Assembly (NCBI RefSeq): GCF_018603435.1
Contig: NZ_CP075682.1
Span: 4,836,001 to 4,900,000 of the forward strand
Reading direction: 5' to 3'
Source: Chryseobacterium sp. ZHDP1
GTDB taxonomy: Bacteria > Bacteroidota > Bacteroidia > Flavobacteriales > Weeksellaceae
DNA length: 64,000 nt
The notes under the pieces are model-generated. The model worked only from the letters and a program-made list of their open reading frames with translations. It did not search any database and was not told the origin of the DNA. Position 1 is the stretch's first letter, and every line of letters starts with the position of its first letter. A program made the position numbers and the translations under genes. Shown one piece after another: positions 23,929-32,497 of the stretch.

Positions 23929-24657
23929 TTACTTAGCAATAAGTTCTGCTTCGAAAACCTCCGTAAAATGCTTTCTTATTTTCGCTTTAATGTCTTCCAT
24001 TTCTTCAGGAGAGAGTTCTCTTTCCAGTTCTCTTTTTAAGGAAGTTACCTGCTTGTCTTTAATGCCGCACGGAATAATGTATTCAAAATAACGCATATCC
24101 GTATTTACATTTAAAGCGAATCCGTGTAAAGTTACCCAGCGTGAAGCTTTTACGCCCATTGCACAGATCTTTCTTGCATAAGGTTTTCCCACATCCAGCC
24201 AGACTCCGGTTTCTCCGGGAGATCGTTCCCCTTTCAATCCGTATTCGGCAATGGTTCTGATGATGACTTCTTCCAGATTTCTCATGTATTTATGAATATC
24301 CGTGAAGAAATTTTCAAGGTCTAAAATAGGATAGCCTACAATCTGTCCGTAACCGTGATACGTAATATCTCCTCCGCGGTTTACCTTTACGAAAGTGGCA
24401 TCGATTTCTTTCAGCTTATCAATTCCGGCAAGCATATTTTCTTCATGTCCGCTTTTTCCCAGCGTATACACATGAGGATGTTCTACAAGAAGAAAATGAT
24501 TGGGCGTTTTGCTGTGCTGTTCCGCAGGAAGATCGCGGTTTTTAATTTTCAGATCTATGATGTTTTTCATCAGAGATTCCTGATAATCCCACGCCGACTG
24601 ATATTCCCGCGTTCCTAAGTCTTCAAATTCTACTACTTTATTCTGAATTGTATTCAT
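23929..24657 (-). CDS. lipB: Octanoyl-ACP:protein octanoyltransferase
   Basis: Transfers octanoyl groups from ACP to lipoyl domains, the first step of lipoate synthesis. The 242-residue enzyme shows RGGDITYHGYGQIVGYPI near residue 75 (substrate tunnel), the catalytic lysine region GVKASRWVTLHGFALNV near residue 150, and the catalytic cysteine in IPCGIKDKQVTSL near residue 180. It lies 32 bp after trpA but has its own TAAATTTG box (24682-24675). The ATG at 24657 is the start: an in-frame GTG at 24675 falls on the promoter box itself. Confidence 0.93.
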   Translation of the reverse strand: MNTIQNKVVEFEDLGTREYQSAWDYQESLMKNIIDLKIKNRDLPAEQHSKTPNHFLLVEHPHVYTLGKSGHEENMLAGIDKLKEIDATFVKVNRGGDITYHGYGQIVGYPILDLENFFTDIHKYMRNLEEVIIRTIAEYGLKGERSPGETGVWLDVGKPYARKICAMGVKASRWVTLHGFALNVNTDMRYFEYIIPCGIKDKQVTSLKRELERELSPEEMEDIKAKIRKHFTEVFEAELIAK

Positions 24658-24674
24658 ATCATTTTTTGAATACA

Positions 24675-24682
24675 CAAATTTA
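24675..24682 (-). promoter_or_regulatory. Bacteroidetes -7 promoter box of lipB
   Basis: TAAATTTG on the minus strand, 17 bases before the lipB ATG, so lipB need not depend on the trp transcript. Confidence 0.5.
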
Positions 24683-24689
24683 GTGATTT

Positions 24690-25424
24690 TTAGGCTTTGA
24701 TGGAATGGATGAAATCTATAGCTTTGGTCTTCCAGTCTCTATTTTGAAGTAAAATGTTGACGAAAGCAGTTCCAATGATTCCGCCATCCGCTTTTTCGGT
24801 TACATTTTCGAAGTCTTCTTTTGATTTGATTCCGAAACCGATCATCACCGGATTTTTCAAAGGAAGTGAAGCTAATCTTGAAAGATATTCTTCGTTTTTG
24901 AGAACAGCCTGATCGTTTCCGGTGGTTGAAGACGAACTTACCGCATACAAAAATCCGGAACTTAAGGAATCGAGGTATAAAATTCTTTCGTCCGAAGTTT
25001 CGGGAGTCACAAGAAAGGTGAAATTCAGATGGTATTTTGTTAAAACTTTCTGATAATTTTTCTCAAATTCGATGGGAGGGAGATCGGGAATAATTAATCC
25101 TGAAACTCCACTTTCCGAACATGCTGCACAGAATTCTTCAAATCCGAAACGCAGCACTGGATTGATGTAGCCCATTAAAATTAAAGGGATTTTTATTTCG
25201 TTTTTAATGGATTTCAATTGTGAGAACAGTTTTTCGATGGTCATTCCGTTTTTCAGGGCTAATTCATGAGCCTGCTGAATAACGGGACCGTCTGCAACAG
25301 GATCGGAATAAGGCATCCCGATTTCAATCATCTCTGCGCCGGAATCCTGAATTAATTGTATGATTTCAGCAGTATTTTCCAGTTCGGGAATTCCTGCGGT
25401 GAAGTATATATTTAGTTTTTTCAT
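24690..25424 (-). CDS. trpA: Tryptophan synthase alpha chain
   Basis: Cleaves indole-3-glycerol phosphate to indole, which passes to TrpB through a tunnel. The 244-residue TIM barrel has the catalytic Glu and Asp in EIGMPYSDPVADGP near residue 35, and the phosphate-binding FGIKSKEDF and GGIIGTAFVN near residues 198-220. It follows trpB, but a 361 bp gap containing a dispersed repeat lies between them, which is unusual for a pair normally overlapping. Read-through or a separate promoter must express it. Confidence 0.95.
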   Translation of the reverse strand: MKKLNIYFTAGIPELENTAEIIQLIQDSGAEMIEIGMPYSDPVADGPVIQQAHELALKNGMTIEKLFSQLKSIKNEIKIPLILMGYINPVLRFGFEEFCAACSESGVSGLIIPDLPPIEFEKNYQKVLTKYHLNFTFLVTPETSDERILYLDSLSSGFLYAVSSSSTTGNDQAVLKNEEYLSRLASLPLKNPVMIGFGIKSKEDFENVTEKADGGIIGTAFVNILLQNRDWKTKAIDFIHSIKA

Positions 25425-25785
25425 TTAAAAATTCTTTTTAATGGTGTCATTTCGTAAAGTCTGCTTAAAATGGTTTTTTAGTTTAACCGCAAAAGGTGCA
25501 AAAGATATTTATAAAGATAAGGTTGATAACATTAGTTTTCAAAAGTGTAAAAAATCAAAGATTTTTTGAAAGCTGTTGAGATCTTTTTATTGATAAACAC
25601 TAATCATTTAGTTTATCTTTTATGACTTTTATGGTTAAATAAAGTGTAAGTTCATCAGTTCTTCGTAATGACAAAAATTATTTTTGATGTTGACGATGCG
25701 ATCCGGCTTGAACGGAGCTCTTTTTGTGCAGCAAAGCGGAACAAAAAAGCGGGAGTGGAAGACGGAAATTATCGCCCGAATTATT
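25425..25785. other. Gene-free gap between trpB and trpA
   Basis: 361 bp without a gene. It holds dispersed element copy C (25481-25640). The rest shows only a short word CTTCGTAATGACA seen in similar form near 16108. Confidence 0.6.
25481..25640. repeat. Dispersed element, copy C, inside the trp operon
   Basis: Ends TTTAACCGCAAAAG and CTTTTATGGTTAAA are imperfect inverted repeats (about 25 bp with six mismatches when extended). A central AAAAAATCAAAGATTTTTT hairpin is shared with copies A and B. About 160 bp, no coding capacity. Confidence 0.7.
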
Positions 25786-26964
25786 TTACAAATGTTTCAA
25801 ATACGTTTCCATGTCTTTATCTCCGCGACCGCTGAGACAAATGACCACAATATCGTCTTCGTTGAATTTCTTTTTGTCGAAAACTGCGAGCGCGTGAGAG
25901 CTTTCCAGAGCGGGAATGATGCCTTCGAGTTTGGTGAGTTCGAACGCTGATTTCAGGGCTTCATCGTCGTTGATGCTGAAAAATTCTGCTCTTTGTTCCC
26001 TGAACAAATTCGCGTGAAAAGGTCCGATTCCGGGATAATCCAGCCCTGCGGAAATGGAGTGGGGCTCGATAACCTGTCCGTCATTGGTCTGCATCACGAG
26101 ACTTTTGCTTCCGTGAAGAATGCCTAAAGTTCCCAGAAAAGTCGTTGCGGCAGATTTTCCGGATTCTACACCGAAACCTCCTGCTTCAGCAGCGATAATT
26201 TTCACGTCTTTTTCGTTTACAAAATGGTAAAAAGCGCCTGCTGCATTGCTTCCGCCGCCAACGCAGGCAATGATGTAATCTGGATTTTCTTTTCCGGTCT
26301 GTTCCAGAAGCTGTTCTTTTATTTCTTTTGAAATCACACTCTGAAATCTCGCCACAAGATCCGGAAAAGGATGCGGACCGACCACACTTCCGATCACGTA
26401 ATGAGTGGTCACGGGATTGTTGATCCAGTCTCTTAAGGCTTCATTTACAGCGTCTTTCAGGGTTTTGGAACCTGAAGTTGCGGGAACGACTTTTGCGCCG
26501 AGCATTTTCATTCTTGCGACATTGGGAGCCTGTCTCTGGATATCGACTTCGCCCATGTAAACGATGCATTCCAGTCCCAGAAGCGCGCAGGCTGTAGCGG
26601 TGGCAACGCCGTGCTGTCCGGCTCCGGTTTCGGCAATGATTCTGTTTTTTCCGAGACGTTTTGCCAACAAAACCTGTCCTAAAGCGTTATTGATTTTATG
26701 CGCTCCGGTGTGGTTGAGATCTTCTCTTTTTAAGTAAATTTTGGTGTTGTATTTCCGGCTTAAATTTTTCGCAAAATACAGTGGTGTTGCACGTCCTACG
26801 TAATTTTTTAACAAATCCTGATATTCCTGTTGAAAATCTTCAGATTCAATAATGTCAAGATAGTTTTTTTGCAGTTCCTCTACGTTCGGGTAGAGCATTT
26901 CCGGGATGAAAGCGCCTCCGAATTCTCCATAATATCCGTGTTCGTCGGGGTTTCTATAATTCAT
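25786..26964 (-). CDS. trpB: Tryptophan synthase beta chain
   Basis: PLP enzyme joining indole and serine to tryptophan, 392 residues, full length. The PLP lysine lies in HTGAHKINNALGQ near residue 88; AETGAGQHGVATAT near residue 112 and the phosphate-binding GGGSNAAG near residue 235 are intact, and SAGLDYPGIGP marks the TrpB1 type. The start overlaps the end of the unknown gene by 11 bp, so they are translated in a coupled way. trpA follows after a repeat-filled gap. Confidence 0.97.
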   Translation of the reverse strand: MNYRNPDEHGYYGEFGGAFIPEMLYPNVEELQKNYLDIIESEDFQQEYQDLLKNYVGRATPLYFAKNLSRKYNTKIYLKREDLNHTGAHKINNALGQVLLAKRLGKNRIIAETGAGQHGVATATACALLGLECIVYMGEVDIQRQAPNVARMKMLGAKVVPATSGSKTLKDAVNEALRDWINNPVTTHYVIGSVVGPHPFPDLVARFQSVISKEIKEQLLEQTGKENPDYIIACVGGGSNAAGAFYHFVNEKDVKIIAAEAGGFGVESGKSAATTFLGTLGILHGSKSLVMQTNDGQVIEPHSISAGLDYPGIGPFHANLFREQRAEFFSINDDEALKSAFELTKLEGIIPALESSHALAVFDKKKFNEDDIVVICLSGRGDKDMETYLKHL

Positions 26965-27517
26965 TTTGTAATGTATTTATCAGTGAAAGGTTATAATCAA
27001 ACTGCTGTTTGCTGATCTGTTTGTTCTGATGCAGCAGATGCAGTTTTGCAGTTAAATCTATTAAAATATCTAAATCTAATTTCGAGTTGTACATGGTAAT
27101 CGCAATTTCAAGATTATCAACAAGATAATAAGAATCGAATTTCTCATACAGGCAGAAAATTTTACAGTAAACGATTCCGAAATCATATTTCACACTGGCT
27201 TTTACGTTGCTGTCGAGCAATTTATCGGCAATCACCACCAAATGATAGCTGTCCCAGAAATGAATGGTTTTAAAGAAATATTCGACATCTTCTTTGTGAA
27301 AATTTTTAATGATTTCGATGAAATCACTTAATAATCCTCCGATGTACCAATATTCTGTATTGCTGTCATTTTCAGAGACAAAATCATGCAGTCTTTCTAC
27401 TTTTTCATTTTCAAATTTTTGAGAAAACAGGACTCTGTGAACGGATTTTCCGATCTCTTCAAGATTTAATTTCTTAAATTTTAAAAGCTTCAGTTTTCTC
27501 GAATAATATTTTTTCAA
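26954..27517 (-). CDS. Unknown protein encoded within the trp operon
   Basis: A 187-residue protein that I do not recognise. It has no signal peptide and no membrane helix; it is rich in Lys, Tyr, Phe and Leu and probably all-helical in the C-terminal half. The N-terminus is strongly basic (KKYYSRKLKLLKFKK). It overlaps trpB by 11 bp and lies between trpF and trpB, so it is expressed with tryptophan synthesis genes. A binding or regulatory role with Trp enzymes, or a passenger gene, are both possible. Confidence 0.7.
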   Translation of the reverse strand: MKKYYSRKLKLLKFKKLNLEEIGKSVHRVLFSQKFENEKVERLHDFVSENDSNTEYWYIGGLLSDFIEIIKNFHKEDVEYFFKTIHFWDSYHLVVIADKLLDSNVKASVKYDFGIVYCKIFCLYEKFDSYYLVDNLEIAITMYNSKLDLDILIDLTAKLHLLHQNKQISKQQFDYNLSLINTLQNEL

Positions 27518-27544
27518 TGCTTTTTGTTTTTTTATTGTAAGCTT

Positions 27545-27730
27545 GTTTAAACTTTTTTACCACAAAAGATTTAAACACCTTAGTTGTTTAAGTTTACTAC
27601 TTAAATGGAAAAAAGAGCACATAAGTTTAAAAAAATCAAAGATTTTTTTTCTTTGCAGACTTTTGAAATGCTTTATATTAATTCAATAAGTCTTTTGTCT
27701 TTTGCGGTTAATTTTAAAATGAGTTTAAAC
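27545..27730. repeat. Dispersed element, copy B, inside the trp operon
   Basis: 186 bp bounded by GTTTAAAC on both sides, closely similar to copy A (18974-19174) in the same orientation, including ACTTAAATGGAAAAAAGAGC and the AAAAAATC...GATTTTTT hairpin. It fills the 236 bp gap between trpF and the unknown gene. Confidence 0.8.
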
Positions 27731-27753
27731 AAATTTTGTGTTTTAATTTATGA

Positions 27754-28428
27754 TCAGATCAGTTTTTCTTTAAATATTTTTATCTGATTGATGTTTTTAA
27801 CTCCGGGTTCTGTTTCAAACCTCGAATTGATGTCCAGAGCAAAAGGCTTTTGTTTTAAAATGCTTATGTTTTCTGTATTTTCTTCTGAAATTCCGCCACT
27901 TAAAAAATAGGGAAAGGGAATTTCAATGTTGTTTAACAGATTCCAGTCGAAGGTCTTTCCTGTTCCTCCAAATGTTTTTGAATCGGTATCGAAAAGAATA
28001 TAATCGTTTGTTTGCGCATATTGATTGATTGTTTTCTGAAGCTCATCAGAGTTTTGATTTCCGATTCGGATTACTTTGATGATTTTGATTTCAGAATTTA
28101 ATTTTTTTCTTAATTCTGTAATAAAATTTTCATCTTCATCGCCGTGAAGCTGTATGAAATTCAGTTTAGCTTTTTCTGCTGTTTCAATTATCTTTTCTAA
28201 ATTTTCATTCACAAAAACACCGACTTTTCCAGAGTGTTCAATTGCTGAAATCTGTTCCGGATTCAAATGTTTCAAAACATACCTGAGCGATTTTTCATAA
28301 AAGATAAAACCAAGAAAGTCTGTCTGTAAAGATATTAACTTTTGAATCTGATCAGATTGGGTTAATCCGCAAACTTTTAGCTTCGGAGCGGTTTTATTCG
28401 TCAATAGATTGTTGTCTGTTGATTTCAT
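27754..28428 (-). CDS. trpF: Phosphoribosylanthranilate isomerase
   Basis: Amadori isomerisation of PRA to CdRP, third step of tryptophan synthesis. The 224-residue TIM barrel has the catalytic cysteine in LKVCGLTQ near residue 20 and the general acid Asp in LFDTDSKTFGGTGKTFDW near residue 150; phosphate binding FLSGGIS follows. The first 16 residues before KVCG are longer than usual, but the ATG is the only good start. It is 10 bp after trpC. Confidence 0.93.
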   Translation of the reverse strand: MKSTDNNLLTNKTAPKLKVCGLTQSDQIQKLISLQTDFLGFIFYEKSLRYVLKHLNPEQISAIEHSGKVGVFVNENLEKIIETAEKAKLNFIQLHGDEDENFITELRKKLNSEIKIIKVIRIGNQNSDELQKTINQYAQTNDYILFDTDSKTFGGTGKTFDWNLLNNIEIPFPYFLSGGISEENTENISILKQKPFALDINSRFETEPGVKNINQIKIFKEKLI

Positions 28429-28438
28429 AATCTGATTT

Positions 28439-29218
28439 TTAAATTCCTGTATTCGAAATAAATTCAGCTAATTTTTTTCCGGGATTTTCATGTTTCATAA
28501 AATATTCGCCCATCAGAAATCCGTCGAAACCTTCATTTTTTAAGTATCTGAAATCTTCTTCGTTGTAAATTCCGCTTTCGGCAACAGACAGAATATCTTT
28601 CGGAAGCTGATTTTTCAAATTAACGGAATGTTGCAGATCTACTTTAAAATCTTTCAAGTTTCTGTTGTTAATTCCCACAAGATCAATGTTTTTGTGGATG
28701 TGTTTCAACTCTTCTTCGGTATGGATTTCCAGTAAAACTTCCAATCCCAACTCATGAGAAAGCTCCGTAAATTCTGAAACCTGTTGTGGTGAAAGACAGG
28801 CTGCAATCAGCAAAATAACATCGGCACCGATGCTTTTGGCTTCATAAAACTGATATTCATCAATCATGAAATCTTTTCGCAAAATCGGAATATTTACAGA
28901 ATTTCTTACACTCAGAATATCCTCAGAACTTCCTCCGAAAAAATCCCGATCCGTTAAAATAGAGATTCCGCTCGCTCCAAATTGTTCATATGCGGAAACC
29001 ACTTCTAAAGGTGAAACTCTATCATTAATAATTCCTTTTGAGGGTGACTGTCTTTTGAATTCGGCAATGATTCCGCTTCTCTTTTTTAAGCTTTCTTTCA
29101 GTGAAAAATTTTCTCTTCCGAAAAATTCAGATTCCTTCAATGCTGAGACTGAAGTGTTCGATTTCGAGAAGGAAATTTCTTCTTTTTTTCTTTGTATGAT
29201 TTTATCTAAAATATTCAT
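28439..29218 (-). CDS. trpC: Indole-3-glycerol phosphate synthase
   Basis: Closes the indole ring. The 259-residue barrel carries the catalytic lysines in IAEFKRQSPSKG near residue 50 and in LRKDFMIDEYQFYEA near residue 113, and the GINNRNLKDFKVD segment near 180. Start ATG at 29218 (MNILDKIIQRKKEE), the usual N-terminus, 11 bp after the trpD stop; an in-frame reading frame extends 28 codons upstream into trpD, without support. Confidence 0.95.
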   Translation of the reverse strand: MNILDKIIQRKKEEISFSKSNTSVSALKESEFFGRENFSLKESLKKRSGIIAEFKRQSPSKGIINDRVSPLEVVSAYEQFGASGISILTDRDFFGGSSEDILSVRNSVNIPILRKDFMIDEYQFYEAKSIGADVILLIAACLSPQQVSEFTELSHELGLEVLLEIHTEEELKHIHKNIDLVGINNRNLKDFKVDLQHSVNLKNQLPKDILSVAESGIYNEEDFRYLKNEGFDGFLMGEYFMKHENPGKKLAEFISNTGI

Positions 29219-29229
29219 AATCAATTTCA

Positions 29230-30216
29230 TTATTCCAAAAGAAGTTGCAGACTTCTTAATGCTTTTCCTCCAAGTAAACTTTCTTTCGCCATCAAAAGGC
29301 AATCTTCATAACTTCCGAATTTATCGGTGTGATAAAGGGCAACTGCTGCATTTGCCAATACAACGGCATTCTGTTGTTCCGTTCCTTTTCCCTGAAGAAT
29401 ATTTCTGAAAATTTTTGCCGTTTCTTGGGGTGTTTCGCCTGCTTTTATGCTTTCATGCGTGATAGAATCAAAACCAAGATCTTCTGTGGAATACACTTCT
29501 TCTCCTTTTTTGGTAATAATTTTACTGTCGTGGGTAAGGCTGATCTCGTCGTAGCCGTCCATCCCATGAACAAGGATAAAATCACAGTTGTCCTTCTGCA
29601 AAAGATACTGGTAAATTCTGGCAATTTCCAGATTGTAAACGCCGATCATGGAAAACTGAGGTTTTGCAGGATTTACAAGCGGACCGAGAAGGTTGAAAAA
29701 AGTTCTTAGACCTAAAGCTCTTCGCAACGCACCAACCGATTGAAGTGCCGGATGAAAATAGGGGGCATGTAAAAAGCAGATGTTGGCTTTTTCAAGATCT
29801 TCCTGAAGTTTTTCCGAACTGTTTTTGAATTCATAGCCCAGTTCTTCCAGTACATTGGAAGATCCGGTGATGGTGGAAGCTCCGTAATTTCCGTGTTTCG
29901 TTACTTTCTGTCCCGCTCCTGCGACTACAAAACTTGATAAAGTTGAAATATTGATGGTGTTTTTTCCGTCACCGCCCGTTCCTACAATATCAATGGCATC
30001 TCCGGAATCGATGTTTACGGGAACTGCCATTTGCAGAAGGGCTTCACGAAAGCCTTCGAGCTCTTTAAGTGTGATATTTCGCATGAGGAAAACACTTATA
30101 AAAGCCGTAACTTCGGTTGCATTGAATTTATTCTGGGCAATCTCAATCATAATCGCCTTTGCCTCAGATTTGGACAAGGTATGATGATTAAAAAGGTATT
30201 GCAGGATCTCTTTCAT
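29230..30216 (-). CDS. trpD: Anthranilate phosphoribosyltransferase
   Basis: Couples anthranilate to PRPP. The 328-residue protein shows the PRPP-binding GTGGDGKNTINIST near residue 76 and KHGNYGAST near 104; RRALGLRTFFNLLGPL near 160 is the anthranilate pocket. ATG at 30216 (MKEILQYLFNHHTLS) matches the usual N-terminus. A TTG at 30258 is in frame and overlaps the trpG stop as TTGA, so a coupled longer start of 14 more residues cannot be excluded. Confidence 0.94.
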   Translation of the reverse strand: MKEILQYLFNHHTLSKSEAKAIMIEIAQNKFNATEVTAFISVFLMRNITLKELEGFREALLQMAVPVNIDSGDAIDIVGTGGDGKNTINISTLSSFVVAGAGQKVTKHGNYGASTITGSSNVLEELGYEFKNSSEKLQEDLEKANICFLHAPYFHPALQSVGALRRALGLRTFFNLLGPLVNPAKPQFSMIGVYNLEIARIYQYLLQKDNCDFILVHGMDGYDEISLTHDSKIITKKGEEVYSTEDLGFDSITHESIKAGETPQETAKIFRNILQGKGTEQQNAVVLANAAVALYHTDKFGSYEDCLLMAKESLLGGKALRSLQLLLE

Positions 30217-30254
30217 TTGTGGAGGTTTTATGGTTGAGGGAATCTGTATTGTTT

Positions 30255-30845
30255 TCAATTGAGTAGAAAGTTTTTAATGATGATTTCTCCCTGTGGAGTA
30301 AGAATGCTTTCCGGATGAAACTGTACGCCATGAACATCATATTTTTTGTGCTGTAACGCCATAATCATTCCATCTTTGTCTACTGCGGTAATTTCCAGTT
30401 CTTCCGGTAAATCTTCGCGGTTAACAACCCAGCTGTGGTATCTTCCGACTTCGATTCCGCTGGATAGATTTTTAAAAATTTTGGTGTCTTCTTTTACGAA
30501 ATCTGCGGAAGTTGCCACTCCGTGAAAGATTTCGGAAAGATTGGTTAAACTTCCTCCAAAAGCTTCTGCAATTGCCTGCTGACCAAGGCAAACGCCTAAA
30601 ATACTTTTTGTAGGAGCGTATTCTTTGATCAGATCCAGTAAAATTCCGGCTTCTTCCGGAATTCCGGGACCGGGTGAAAGTACGATTTTATCGTACTGAT
30701 CGATTTCTTCCAGACTGATCTGGTCATTCTTTACCACATCTACTTTGGTATCCAAAACTCTCTCGATGATCTGAACCAGATTGTAGGTAAAGCTGTCGTA
30801 GTTATCGAATACGAGAACTTTTGTTTGTTTTATAGTATTGCTCAT
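30255..30845 (-). CDS. trpG: Anthranilate synthase component II (glutamine amidotransferase)
   Basis: Class I glutamine amidotransferase that supplies ammonia to TrpE. 196 residues with DNYDSFTYNLVQ at the N-terminus, the oxyanion PGPGIPEEAG, the nucleophile in GVCLGQQAIAEAFGG near residue 85 and the catalytic His/Glu in VQFHPESILT near residue 173. Flavobacterial enzymes of this kind may also serve PabB. It lies 10 bp after trpE. Confidence 0.95.
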   Translation of the reverse strand: MSNTIKQTKVLVFDNYDSFTYNLVQIIERVLDTKVDVVKNDQISLEEIDQYDKIVLSPGPGIPEEAGILLDLIKEYAPTKSILGVCLGQQAIAEAFGGSLTNLSEIFHGVATSADFVKEDTKIFKNLSSGIEVGRYHSWVVNREDLPEELEITAVDKDGMIMALQHKKYDVHGVQFHPESILTPQGEIIIKNFLLN

Positions 30846-30855
30846 TTTTTTAATT

Positions 30856-32283
30856 TTAATAATTTTCGACTAATTTCTCCGCTTTTTCCACTGCTTTTTT
30901 CAGGGCATTCAGTTTATTGTTTACTTCCTGAAGCTCACTTTCGGGGTTTGATTTTGCCACAAGTCCGGCTCCTGCCTGATAATACAGCGTATTGTTTTTG
31001 CTTAAAAAAGTACGGATCATAATTGCCTGATTGCAGTCTGCGTTCAAACCAATCATTCCGATGCATCCGCCATAATATCCTCTGGAATCTTTTTCATATT
31101 GGTTAATTAACTGCAACGCTCTGTGTTTCGGGGCTCCGCTTAAAGTTCCCTGCGGAAAAGTTGTTGCCACCATTTCGAAAGGATTTACATTTTCCTGTAG
31201 ATCTGCCGTCACTTCGCTTACCATGTGGATAACGTGGGAGAAAAGCTGTATTTCCTTTAATTTGGTTACCGTTACGTTTTTTCCGAGTTTTCCAAGATCA
31301 TTCCTTGCAAGATCCACAAGCATGGTGTGTTCTGCATTTTCTTTTTCATCGTTTTTTAAAGTCTCGATAGACTGGAGATCGGTTTCAAAATGTCCTGTTC
31401 TTTTGAATGTTCCGGCAATCGGATGAATAACGGCTTTGTTGTTTTTGATGATTAACTGGCTTTCAGGGCTTGAACCGAAGAGTTTGTAATTGCCATAATC
31501 GAAGAAAAATAAATAAGGGGAAGGATTGATGTTTCTTAATGCACGGTAGACATTGAATTCATCTCCTTTAAATTTCTGCTGAAATCTTCTGCTTAAAACC
31601 AATTGAAAGACATCGCCTCTCATGCAGTGTTTCTGAGCTGTTTTTACGAGTTCAATATATTCTTCATCCGTAATATTAGAAGTTTCTGCTCCTTCTTTTT
31701 CGAAAGGATAAATTACGGAATTTAGATTCTTGATTAAGCTTTCCAGCAGGTAAAATTCAGATTTTACACCTTCCATCTGATTTTCAATAATATGCATTTC
31801 ATCATTGTAATGATTGATGGCAATAACATATTGATATAATCGGTACCGAAGAATCGGGATTTCAACTTCGGGACTCTGTGCTTTGAACTGAATATTTTCA
31901 AAAAACTGAACCGCCTCGAAACTGGTATATCCGAAAAGACTTTGTGCCGTCTGTTCTATAGGATCTGCCGTTTTTTCGCATTCGAAAAGATCTGAGAAAT
32001 TCTGAAAAACATCTTCAATTTTATTTTCAATGATAAATTGTTTTACAGGTTCCTGTCCCGGAAGCTTTATTTCAAAATCATTTAAATTTTTAATTTCAAT
32101 TCCGGCAATCGCATTGATGGCAATAAAGGAAAAATTATTATCAATATTTTTAGAATCTGAGCTTTCCAGAAGAATAGTATCCCTGAATTTGTCGCGAATC
32201 TGCAGATAGATATTCATCGGAGTCTGAAGATCTCCGAGTGTTTTTTTGGAAATGGTTTTTATTTTTATCTTTTTACTGAACAT
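30856..32283 (-). CDS. trpE: Anthranilate synthase component I
   Basis: Chorismate to anthranilate with TrpG, first committed step. The 475-residue protein has the tryptophan feedback site LLESSDS near residue 38, and the chorismate-binding core: VFQLVLSRRF, INPSPYLFFF, IAGTFKRTG, DLARNDLGK and GTLSGAPKHRA. It opens the trp operon, 101 bp downstream of a leader peptide with three Trp codons and 29 bp downstream of a terminator, so its transcription is controlled by attenuation, while the enzyme is feedback-inhibited. Confidence 0.96.
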   Translation of the reverse strand: MFSKKIKIKTISKKTLGDLQTPMNIYLQIRDKFRDTILLESSDSKNIDNNFSFIAINAIAGIEIKNLNDFEIKLPGQEPVKQFIIENKIEDVFQNFSDLFECEKTADPIEQTAQSLFGYTSFEAVQFFENIQFKAQSPEVEIPILRYRLYQYVIAINHYNDEMHIIENQMEGVKSEFYLLESLIKNLNSVIYPFEKEGAETSNITDEEYIELVKTAQKHCMRGDVFQLVLSRRFQQKFKGDEFNVYRALRNINPSPYLFFFDYGNYKLFGSSPESQLIIKNNKAVIHPIAGTFKRTGHFETDLQSIETLKNDEKENAEHTMLVDLARNDLGKLGKNVTVTKLKEIQLFSHVIHMVSEVTADLQENVNPFEMVATTFPQGTLSGAPKHRALQLINQYEKDSRGYYGGCIGMIGLNADCNQAIMIRTFLSKNNTLYYQAGAGLVAKSNPESELQEVNNKLNALKKAVEKAEKLVENY

Positions 32284-32311
32284 TGCAGTTGAATTTTAAA
32301 ATGGATGAAAC

Positions 32312-32346
32312 AAAAAAAGACTTCAACGGATTACGTCAAAGTCTTT
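32312..32346 (-). terminator. trp attenuator terminator
   Basis: On the minus strand AAAGACTT...AAGTCTTT (8 bp), with an inner ACG/CGT stem above a 2-base internal loop, followed by seven T. It lies between the leader peptide and trpE. A 9-base leader segment (32411-32419, minus CTTCGTCGG) can pair with the 3' arm (32321-32329, minus CCGTTGAAG), giving a possible antiterminator. Confidence 0.8.
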
Positions 32347-32384
32347 ATTATTTGTTATAAATTATTTCTGTTGGTTGTTTAGCA

Positions 32385-32459
32385 TTAACAACATGGCAAT
32401 AACATCAGACCCGACGAAGAGTTTGAATGCCACCACCACATATTTTTGTTGTTAACCAT
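32385..32459 (-). CDS. trpL: trp operon leader peptide
   Basis: A 24-codon reading frame with ATG at 32459 and TAA at 32385. Residues 8-10 are three consecutive TGG Trp codons, residues 14-16 are Ser, and the peptide ends PCC. Followed by a terminator and trpE, it is the sensor of a ribosome-mediated attenuator: stalling at the Trp codons when charged tRNA-Trp is scarce should favour read-through. The start codon sits four bases after a TACATTTG promoter box, so the message is close to leaderless. Confidence 0.88.
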   Translation of the reverse strand: MVNNKNMWWWHSNSSSGLMLLPCC

Positions 32460-32463
32460 AGTA

Positions 32464-32497
32464 CAAATGTATATAATTTTTTTAATATGAAAACAAA
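32464..32497 (-). promoter_or_regulatory. trp operon promoter
   Basis: The minus strand has TACATTTG (32471-32464, TAnnTTTG) and a TTTG at 32497-32494, 22 bases upstream, fitting the Bacteroidetes -33/-7 arrangement. Confidence 0.6.

Noticed and set aside
27605..27787. A plus-strand 60-codon frame inside the trp region
   Set aside because: It lies almost wholly within dispersed element copy B, and its translation shows no family features.
30217..30258. TTG start for trpD overlapping the trpG stop
   Set aside because: Kept only as an alternative: the ATG at 30216 gives the standard N-terminus, although the TTGA overlap could be used.
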